Below are positions 1-4,651 of a stretch of 7,750 bases of DNA, piece after piece. This DNA is from Novosphingopyxis sp042090735 (GTDB taxonomy: Bacteria > Pseudomonadota > Alphaproteobacteria > Sphingomonadales > Sphingomonadaceae). The number at the start of each line of letters is the position of its first letter. Within the stretch, counting starts at the first letter, position 1. The notes beneath the pieces are model-generated. The model saw nothing but the letters and a program-made list of their open reading frames with translations, searched no databases and was not told where the DNA came from. The stretch is taken from positions 1 through 7,750 of the forward strand of contig JBELIU010000139.1 in NCBI GenBank assembly GCA_042090735.1. Direction: 5' to 3'. Position numbers and translations under genes: made by a program.

Positions 1-2120
1 TTCCGGCCGCCTGCACGGCACCGATGACCGGAATGGCGGACCGCGCCGCGCCCGCCGCGGCCCCCGCCATTGCCGATAGCGCCGCGGAAGCCGCCGATCC
101 CAATCTCTATCTGGAAGAAGTCCACGGGGAGCGTGCGCTCGCCCAGGTCAATCAGTGGAATACACGTTCGCTCGCCGCGCTCGAGGCGATGCCGGGTTAT
201 GAGCAATATCGGGCCCGTGCGCTCGATCTGTTGCAGGACGATCGGCAGATCGCGCATCCCGACCAGATCATCGGCAACCGCGTGCTCAATCTGTGGCAGG
301 ACAAGGCCAATCCGCGCGGTCTTTGGCGCGTTGCGTCGCTGGAAAGCTTCACCGCGGGCAAGCCTGCCTGGCGCACGCTGATCGATGTCGACGCGCTGGG
401 CAAGCAAGAGGGCAAGAGCTGGGTGTGGAAGGGCGCGGACTGCCTGGCGCCGGACTATACGCGCTGCATGGTCGCGCTGTCCGACGGCGGCGGCGATGCG
501 GTGCTGGAGCGCGAGTTCGATCTGACCACCGGCCGCTTCGTCGAAGACGGCTTCGCTGTGCCCATCGCCAAGACGCGGCTCAGTTGGGCCGGGCCGGATG
601 CGCTCTATGTCGGCACCGATTTCGGGCCGGATAGCCTGACGGATTCGGGATATCCGCGCACCGTGAAGCTGTGGAAGCGCGGCACGCCGCTATCCGCCGC
701 GACCGAGATCGCCAGCGTGCCGAAAGCCTATGTCGGCACCGGCGTCGGTGTTTTCGAAGATGGCGGCACGCGCTACCCGATCCTCAGCAAAGAGGTGGAT
801 TTCTATCATAGCGAGCGCAGCCACGTCGCTGCCGATGGCAGCCTGGTCCCTTCACCCCTGCCGCAGGATGCGGAGATCAACGCGATGCTGGATGGCCGCT
901 TGTTCGCGACCTTGCAGAGTGACTGGAACGGCATCCCGGCGGGCGCGATCGTCGCTTATTCGGTGCCCGAGGTGCTCGCGGGGCGCGATCCGCAGGTGGA
1001 GCGCGTGTTCATGCCCAGCCGCAGTCAGGCGGTGGAGCAGGTCGGCTCCGGCCATTCGGTGCTGTGGGTAAAGCTGCTCGACGATGTGTCGGGCAAGCTG
1101 ATCGCGCTGAGCCGCGGCGCGGACGGCGCATGGTCGCAGCAGGCGATGGCACTGCCCGCCAACAGCACGGTGACGCTGGATGCGACGGCGCATGACAGCG
1201 ATCTAGCCTTCGTCACGGTGGAAGGCTTCCTCTCGCCGCCCACGCTCGATGCCGTGCGCCCGGGCGCTGCGCCGGTAAAGGTGGACGCATTGCCCGCGCG
1301 CTTCGATGCGGCGAGCATGGACGTGGTGCAGCGGTTCGCCACCTCCAAAGACGGCACGAAGATCCCCTATTTCCTCGTGCGTAAAAAGGGTGCGAGCGGA
1401 CCGGTGCCGGCGCTGATCCACGCTTATGGCGGGTTCAACCTTGCCCAGACGCCGACCTATCTGACAGGCCAGCCCTATCGATCCGGTCCTGCGGGGCTGT
1501 TCTGGGTGGAGGAGGGCAATGCCTTCGTTCTCGCCAACATCCGCGGCGGCGGCGAATATGGTCCGCGCTGGCACAAGGCCACGATGCGCGAGAAGCATCA
1601 GAACGCGTTCGATGATCTGGCCGCGGTGGCCGAAGACCTCGTCCGCACGGGCGTTTCCACCAAGGGCGACATCGCGGTGTCGGGCCGGTCCAATGGCGGC
1701 CTGCTCACCTCCACCGCGATCGTGCAGCGGCCCGATCTGTATGGCGGCGCGGTTATCGGATCGCCGCTCATCGACATGAAGCGCTATTCGCATCTCTTGG
1801 CTGGGGCCAGCTGGATCGGCGAATATGGCGATCCCGACAAGCCGGAGGACTGGGCGTTCATCGGGCAATATTCGCCCTATCAGAACATGAAGCCGGGCGT
1901 CGATTATCCGGTGCCGTTCCTCTACACCTCGACCGAGGATGACCGCGTCCACCCCGGCCATGCGCGCAAATTCGCCGCCCGGCTGGAGAATTTCGGCGAC
2001 GAGTTCTATTATTATGAGGATCCCGAGGGCGGCCATGCGGCGGGCGCGGACCGCATTGCCGATGCGCAGCGCGCGGCGCTGGTGACGGTTTATCTCAACA
2101 GCGTGCTGAAAGACAAATAA
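1..2120 (+). CDS. Prolyl oligopeptidase family serine peptidase (S9), 5' partial
   Basis: This is a serine peptidase of family S9 that should cleave peptides after proline or a related residue, probably in the periplasm. The frame is open to the left edge, so the start is missing; the first in-frame ATG is at 24, and residue numbers here count from it (698 residues, normal for the family). The N-terminal two thirds (about 40-430) match the length of the beta-propeller lid. The C-terminal alpha/beta hydrolase begins near 436. The catalytic residues look complete: Ser556 in GRSNGG, Asp639 in TEDDRVHP and His671 in EGGH. Tyr468 in AYGGFN fits the oxyanion tyrosine and Arg641 the substrate-binding arginine. 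YGDPDKPEDWAFI (601-613) is characteristic of this bacterial subgroup. The codons before ATG24 read PAACTAP, followed by an Ala/Pro-rich linker, which suggests a lipoprotein or export signal upstream. It seems functionally unrelated to the downstream operon. Family assignment is firm; substrate is unknown. Confidence 0.93.
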   Translation, partial: PAACTAPMTGMADRAAPAAAPAIADSAAEAADPNLYLEEVHGERALAQVNQWNTRSLAALEAMPGYEQYRARALDLLQDDRQIAHPDQIIGNRVLNLWQDKANPRGLWRVASLESFTAGKPAWRTLIDVDALGKQEGKSWVWKGADCLAPDYTRCMVALSDGGGDAVLEREFDLTTGRFVEDGFAVPIAKTRLSWAGPDALYVGTDFGPDSLTDSGYPRTVKLWKRGTPLSAATEIASVPKAYVGTGVGVFEDGGTRYPILSKEVDFYHSERSHVAADGSLVPSPLPQDAEINAMLDGRLFATLQSDWNGIPAGAIVAYSVPEVLAGRDPQVERVFMPSRSQAVEQVGSGHSVLWVKLLDDVSGKLIALSRGADGAWSQQAMALPANSTVTLDATAHDSDLAFVTVEGFLSPPTLDAVRPGAAPVKVDALPARFDAASMDVVQRFATSKDGTKIPYFLVRKKGASGPVPALIHAYGGFNLAQTPTYLTGQPYRSGPAGLFWVEEGNAFVLANIRGGGEYGPRWHKATMREKHQNAFDDLAAVAEDLVRTGVSTKGDIAVSGRSNGGLLTSTAIVQRPDLYGGAVIGSPLIDMKRYSHLLAGASWIGEYGDPDKPEDWAFIGQYSPYQNMKPGVDYPVPFLYTSTEDDRVHPGHARKFAARLENFGDEFYYYEDPEGGHAAGADRIADAQRAALVTVYLNSVLKDK

Positions 2121-2123
2121 TCG

Positions 2124-2144
2124 GGCGGGGCTGCGCGCCCCGCC
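2124..2144 (+). terminator. GC-rich hairpin after the peptidase gene, possible terminator
   Basis: A perfect 8-bp stem, GGCGGGGC (2124-2131) with GCCCCGCC (2137-2144), encloses the 5-base loop TGCGC and starts 3 bases after the TAA stop. Position and stability fit a Rho-independent terminator. However, no T run follows directly; only CTTT (2157-2160) and ATTTT further on are T-rich. Its 3' arm is shared with the palindrome at 2141-2156, so the two structures exclude each other in RNA. Confidence 0.45.
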
Positions 2145-2156
2145 ATCCGGATGGCG
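2141..2156. repeat. 16-bp perfect palindrome upstream of mnhE
   Basis: CGCCATCCGGATGGCG is its own reverse complement. As DNA it could be an operator for a dimeric regulator. As RNA it could form a small hairpin followed by CTTT, giving an alternative to the preceding terminator-like stem. Its core, CATCCGGATG (2144-2153), recurs at 2235-2244. The function is inferred only from symmetry and location. Confidence 0.4.
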
Positions 2157-2183
2157 CTTTGCACATTTTCCACGCTGTTCGCC

Positions 2184-2215
2184 TCCGTTTCGATGCGTTA
2201 CACAGGCGAAACGGA
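2184..2215. promoter_or_regulatory. 9-bp inverted repeat in the mnhE upstream region
   Basis: TCCGTTTCG (2184-2192) is the exact reverse complement of CGAAACGGA (2207-2215), separated by 14 bases. The left arms of the two halves sit 23 bases apart, about two helical turns, which would suit a dimeric regulator. As RNA the repeat would make a 9-bp stem with a 14-base loop ending 12 bases before the chosen start of mnhE's Shine-Dalgarno-like GAGG (2228-2231). I see no convincing -35/-10 pair nearby; alphaproteobacterial promoters are often hard to read by eye. Confidence 0.4.
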
Positions 2216-2234
2216 TCGGGGACTTGCGAGGCGA

Positions 2235-2244
2235 CATCCGGATG
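2235..2244. repeat. Second copy of palindromic decamer, overlapping the mnhE start
   Basis: CATCCGGATG at 2235-2244 is identical to the core of the palindrome at 2144-2153, and its last three bases are the mnhE start codon. By eye I found no third copy in the window. Each copy is self-complementary and also complementary to the other, so the two could bind the same protein or pair with each other in the transcript and cover the start codon. Confidence 0.4.
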
Positions 2245-2709
2245 ATGCGATTGCTGACGGCAGCGATACTGTTCGCATTCTATCTGCTCCTGGCGGGCGC
2301 GCTGGGCACCGTGCAGTTCGTTTCCGCTGGCATCCTCACCGTCCTCATCCTCGGCTGGTCGATCCTGATTCGGCGCTTCGGAAGCCAACGGAGCCTGCGC
2401 TTCTCCGGCGCCCATTGGGACCCGTGGTTGCGCGCGGTGGTCCGCCTGCCCGGCGACACGCTGCGCATCGGCGGAGTGTTGCTGAAGGCCTGCTTTGGCG
2501 GCGGTTCGCCGGGTAAAGCGGTGGAGCCTGCATTCCGCTTCGGCAGCGTCGATGATCCGTCCGAGGCCGCGCGCCGCGCCACGGCCGTCATCGCGGGATC
2601 GCTGACACCGGATTTCTATGTGGTCGACATCACGTCCGATCGCGCCTGCGCCTACGGTCACACGCTGCTGAAGGGCGAGGGGCCGGACCGCCCGGACTGG
2701 CTGGCATGA
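2242..2709 (+). CDS. mnhE: Mrp/Mnh cation:proton antiporter subunit E (MbhA-like)
   Basis: MnhE is a small membrane subunit of Mrp-type Na+(K+)/H+ antiporters and equals MbhA of membrane-bound hydrogenase; in that complex it helps form the cation path together with F, G and B. The 155 residues show hydrophobic segments at about 4-20, 22-43 and a weaker one at 62-83. A cytoplasmic domain follows, with the family hallmark SLTPDFYVVDI (120-130) and His140 in YGHTLL, near the usual xVHxL position. The start was set at ATG 2242 because GAGG at 2228-2231 lies 10 bases upstream; ATG 2245 and TTG 2224 are alternatives. The gene opens the operon, and its stop overlaps the start of mnhF as ATGA (2706-2709). 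Its upstream region carries inverted repeats that may regulate the whole operon. Confidence 0.92.
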   Translation: MMRLLTAAILFAFYLLLAGALGTVQFVSAGILTVLILGWSILIRRFGSQRSLRFSGAHWDPWLRAVVRLPGDTLRIGGVLLKACFGGGSPGKAVEPAFRFGSVDDPSEAARRATAVIAGSLTPDFYVVDITSDRACAYGHTLLKGEGPDRPDWLA

Positions 2710-2960
2710 CCGATCTCTGGCTCGCCGCCTCGATCGCGCTGATCCTGCCCTTCACGCTGGCGGCCATCGCGATGTGGCGCGGGCCGGTCGCCGGCCGCCT
2801 TGCCGCCGTTCAGCTCGCCAGTGTGGTCGCGGTGCTGCTGCTGGCGGCCATGGATTTCGCCTTCGATCATCCCGCCGCGATCGACATCGCGCTGTCTCTC
2901 GCGCTTCTGTCGCTCCCCGGCACCCTGCTCTACGCGCTTTTTCAGGAGCGCTGGCTTTGA
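2706..2960 (+). CDS. mnhF: Mrp/Mnh cation:proton antiporter subunit F (MbhB-like)
   Basis: MnhF is an 84-residue subunit with three predicted membrane helices (about 4-23, 33-50 and 57-79), the normal size and layout of the family. The loop after helix 1 reads WRGPVAGRLAAVQ (24-36), matching the family's RGPxxxDRxxALD, and the last helix reads AIDIALSLALLSLPGT (58-73), matching the typical LDIxLLLxLLSFxGT with Asp60 kept. The acidic residue of the GPxxxDR motif is Gly30 here and the later Asp is Gln36, so two charged positions are lost. ATG 2706 overlaps the mnhE stop. Its own TGA (2958-2960) overlaps a TTG start for mnhG. The subunit should sit in the cation-translocating part of the complex. 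Confidence 0.92.
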   Translation: MTDLWLAASIALILPFTLAAIAMWRGPVAGRLAAVQLASVVAVLLLAAMDFAFDHPAAIDIALSLALLSLPGTLLYALFQERWL

Positions 2961-3241
2961 CGATCGCGGTCGCCCTGCTGCTCGCTCTGGGCGTCCTCGC
3001 GGCGATCATCGGGGCGGTCGCCTTCCTGCGCCTCGCCACTCCGTTCGAGCGGCTCCACGCGGCAAGCTTCGTCGCGGTCGCAGCCACCACCTGTTTCGTT
3101 GCCGCCGCGTTCCTGACCGATGGCGTCAGCGGACGGTCGCTGAAGATGGTGCTGATCCTCGTCGTGCTTATCATTTCCGGCGCGCTCGCCAATCATGCCG
3201 TGGCCCGGGCGCTGCAAATTCGTGAGGGCGAGCGGCGGTGA
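2957..3241 (+). CDS. mnhG: Mrp/Mnh cation:proton antiporter subunit G (MbhC-like), TTG start
   Basis: MnhG is a 94-residue, three-helix subunit (about 2-24, 37-54 and 62-83). The motif FLRLATPFERLHAAS (23-37) corresponds to the family's LRxPDxYxRLHAAT. The C-terminal helix ends in SGALANHAVARAL (74-86), corresponding to xxPVAAHxIARAA, with His80 and the Ala-Arg-Ala kept but the usual proline replaced by Gly75 or a neighbour. The TTG start at 2957 was chosen because it makes a TTGA overlap with the mnhF stop, like every other junction here, and begins exactly at the first membrane helix; there is no ATG near that point. Extending upstream would read through mnhF in a non-membrane, Arg-rich frame. 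Its stop overlaps the next start as GTGA. Confidence 0.9.
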   Translation: MTIAVALLLALGVLAAIIGAVAFLRLATPFERLHAASFVAVAATTCFVAAAFLTDGVSGRSLKMVLILVVLIISGALANHAVARALQIREGERR

Positions 3242-3489
3242 GCTGGCTGATCGGCCTGGTGCTACTGCTGGTGGCGGTGGGCGGTCTGATGGTCGTCATC
3301 ACCCGCGATCCGCGCAAGCAGGTGTTCGTGCTGGGCGCGAACGGCCTGATCCTCACTTTGTTCTTCTTCGTGCTGCAGGCGCCCGATGTGGCGATCAGCG
3401 AAGTTGGCGTGGGCGCGGCGATCGTGCCGCTGCTGTTCCTCGTCGCACTCACGGCGATCAATAACGATCGGGAGCGGCGGGGCAAATGA
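3238..3489 (+). CDS. DUF4040 / MbhD-like subunit (MrpA C-terminal part), GTG start
   Basis: This 83-residue membrane protein corresponds to the DUF4040 region found near the C-terminus of MrpA, and as a free protein to MbhD of membrane-bound hydrogenase. Helices are predicted at about 2-21, 27-46 and 56-74. The diagnostic block QAPDVAISEVGVGAAI (47-62) has Glu55 five residues after Asp50 and a glycine-rich tail. From memory of the families this matches the MbhD pattern (APDVALTExxxGA) better than bacterial MrpA (APDLALTQLLVE). The GTG start at 3238 overlaps the mnhG stop. The stop at 3487-3489 overlaps the next ATG. It should help tie the small E/F/G/B subunits to the MnhD channel subunit. 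Homology is firm; calling it MbhD rather than split MrpA is inference. Confidence 0.88.
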   Translation: MSWLIGLVLLLVAVGGLMVVITRDPRKQVFVLGANGLILTLFFFVLQAPDVAISEVGVGAAIVPLLFLVALTAINNDRERRGK

Positions 3490-3662
3490 ACGCCAAGGCC
3501 CGCCTCTCGCTGCTGTTCGTGGCTTTTGCGCTGCTGCTGCCGGGCATCTGGAGTCTGGCGCAGGCGCTGCCGCCCTTCGGCTACCCCACCGAGCTTTACG
3601 GGCAGGCGGTGAACGATATCGTGCCGGGCCTGCGCCACGTTGCCAACATGATCCCGCGGTGA
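3486..3662 (+). CDS. MbhE-like subunit (MrpA C-terminal part), 58 residues, ends inside a conserved motif
   Basis: This short protein has one membrane helix (about 6-27) and then LPPFGYPTELYG (28-39) and a segment ending LRHVANMIPR. It fits the start of MbhE, or the equivalent last part of MrpA, where a helix and an LPPFG-type loop lead into NxVTAVxFDYRGxDTxGE. Here the frame stops after NMIPR, and the rest of the motif, NFDVRGIDTVGEE, begins the next gene in the -1 frame. ATG 3486 overlaps the previous stop as ATGA, and TGA 3660-3662 overlaps the GTG of mnhB. It may therefore be a genuine small subunit translated by coupling, or the front half of an MbhE-MnhB fusion broken by a one-base deletion. 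It is too short for many gene finders, but its position and motifs support it. Confidence 0.75.
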   Translation: MNAKARLSLLFVAFALLLPGIWSLAQALPPFGYPTELYGQAVNDIVPGLRHVANMIPR

Positions 3663-4279
3663 ATTTCGACGTGCGCGGTATCGATACGGTGGGCGAGGAA
3701 ATGATGCTGGTCGGCGCGGTCACGGGCACGGTGATGCTGCTGCGCGGCAGCCGGGGCGAGGATGCGAGCGACCGTGCCGATCAGAAGCGCGGGCGGCCCG
3801 TCATAGCGCGATCGGACGCGGTGGTGCTGATGTCCCGCCTGTCCGCAAGCATCGTGATGATGTTCGGAATCTATATCGTGGCGCAAGGCACGGAGACGCC
3901 GGGCGGCGGCTTCCAGGCCGGGGTGCTGTGCGCCACCAGCTTCGTCCTGATCTATCTGGGCGATGGCTATGCCGGTTGGCGGCGCCTCATCCCCAGCCCG
4001 GTCATGGCGTTTCTGGAAGGCACGGGCGGCTTGGTCTTCGTTGCCGCTGCGGCTTTCCCGTTGTTCCTGGGCAAAGCGGCGCTCGAAAACATCATTCCAA
4101 CCAGCGATTTCCGCTCGATGATCTCGGGCGGGATGATGATCCTCGGCAACTTTGCGGTCACGGTGGCGGTGGCTGGCAGCTTCGGCGCGCTGATGGTGGA
4201 ATTCATGGAAGAAACCCGTGAGCCGGCCGAAGACGACCCGGCCGAGGGCGACGGCGACGAAGTGGATGAGACGCAATGA
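3659..4279 (+). CDS. mnhB: Mrp/Mnh cation:proton antiporter subunit B with MbhE C-terminal helix fused at its front, GTG start
   Basis: This 206-residue protein has two parts. Residues 1-30 (VNFDVRGIDTVGEE and a helix) are the last segment of MbhE/MrpA. Residues 56-182 are the MnhB domain, with helices at about 57-76, 84-101, 117-138 and 155-180. The hallmark TPGGGFQAGV (80-89) is present, as are GNFAVTVAVAGSFG (163-176) and the closing EF (181-182). In Mrp and Mbh complexes this subunit lies in the Na+ path. A highly acidic tail follows (181-206, about half Asp or Glu). GTG 3659 was chosen as start because it overlaps the upstream TGA and retains the complete RGxDT block. The frame is open further upstream but reads there as an Arg-rich shadow of the previous gene. 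The stop overlaps mnhC as ATGA. Confidence 0.88.
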   Translation: MNFDVRGIDTVGEEMMLVGAVTGTVMLLRGSRGEDASDRADQKRGRPVIARSDAVVLMSRLSASIVMMFGIYIVAQGTETPGGGFQAGVLCATSFVLIYLGDGYAGWRRLIPSPVMAFLEGTGGLVFVAAAAFPLFLGKAALENIIPTSDFRSMISGGMMILGNFAVTVAVAGSFGALMVEFMEETREPAEDDPAEGDGDEVDETQ

Positions 4280-4626
4280 GCATCTTGCCTTGGATCGTGG
4301 CGGCCTGGCTGTTCGGCATCGGTCTTTACGGCATCGCGACATCGCGCCATTTCGTGCACCTCGTCGGTTGCCTCACCGTCTGTCAGAGCTCCACCTATGT
4401 CCTGCTGCTCGGCCTCGGCTATAAATGGGGTGCGGGGCCGCCGGTGTTCTTCGATCATCCGCCCGGCACCCCGGCAGTCGATCCGGTGATTCAGGCGCTG
4501 ATACTCACCGATATCGTAATCGGCGCGGCGATGTCCGCGTTGCTGCTGGTCCTTGCCATCCAGGTGCAGAAGCGCACCGGATGCTGCGATCCGCAGAGCG
4601 TGCGCGCCCTGCGCGAGCCCAAATGA
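4276..4626 (+). CDS. mnhC: Mrp/Mnh cation:proton antiporter subunit C (NuoK-like, MbhG-like)
   Basis: MnhC is the NuoK-homologous subunit of Mrp complexes, and packs against the MnhD channel. The 116-residue protein has three membrane helices (about 4-23, 25-48 and 72-95). The signature DPVIQALILTDIVIG (69-83) matches the family's DPxxQALxLTxIVIG; Asp at the position after LT is, as I recall, the form seen in Mbh-type members, where classical bacterial MrpC has Ala. The loop at 51-68 (GAGPPVFFDHPPGTPAV) is also of the expected type. ATG 4276 overlaps the mnhB stop. A 25-base gap then separates it from mnhD, the first true gap within the antiporter genes. Confidence 0.94.
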   Translation: MSILPWIVAAWLFGIGLYGIATSRHFVHLVGCLTVCQSSTYVLLLGLGYKWGAGPPVFFDHPPGTPAVDPVIQALILTDIVIGAAMSALLLVLAIQVQKRTGCCDPQSVRALREPK

Positions 4627-4651
4627 GGCCGGGGCGGGCAGGTCTGGCGCG

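Noticed and set aside
2159..2203. TTGCAC (2159-2164) and GTTACA (2197-2202) as a promoter pair
   Set aside because: They are about 32 bases apart, far beyond the usual 16-18, and no -10-like hexamer lies at the correct spacing from TTGCAC.
1203..2237. 344-codon open frame on the minus strand opposite the peptidase gene
   Set aside because: It is antisense to the conserved catalytic half of the S9 peptidase. Its translation is rich in Arg, His, Gly and Ala without any recognisable domain, as is common opposite GC-biased codons.
3386..3658. Upstream extension of mnhB into the open frame beginning at 3386
   Set aside because: The additional residues are the out-of-frame image of the DUF4040 and MbhE-like genes, both of which have clear family motifs in their own frames.
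4553..4651. Upstream extension of mnhD to ATG 4553
   Set aside because: It would overlap mnhC by 74 bases and add a polar Arg/Cys-rich segment in front of a normal membrane-protein start (MTLPELLLPA).
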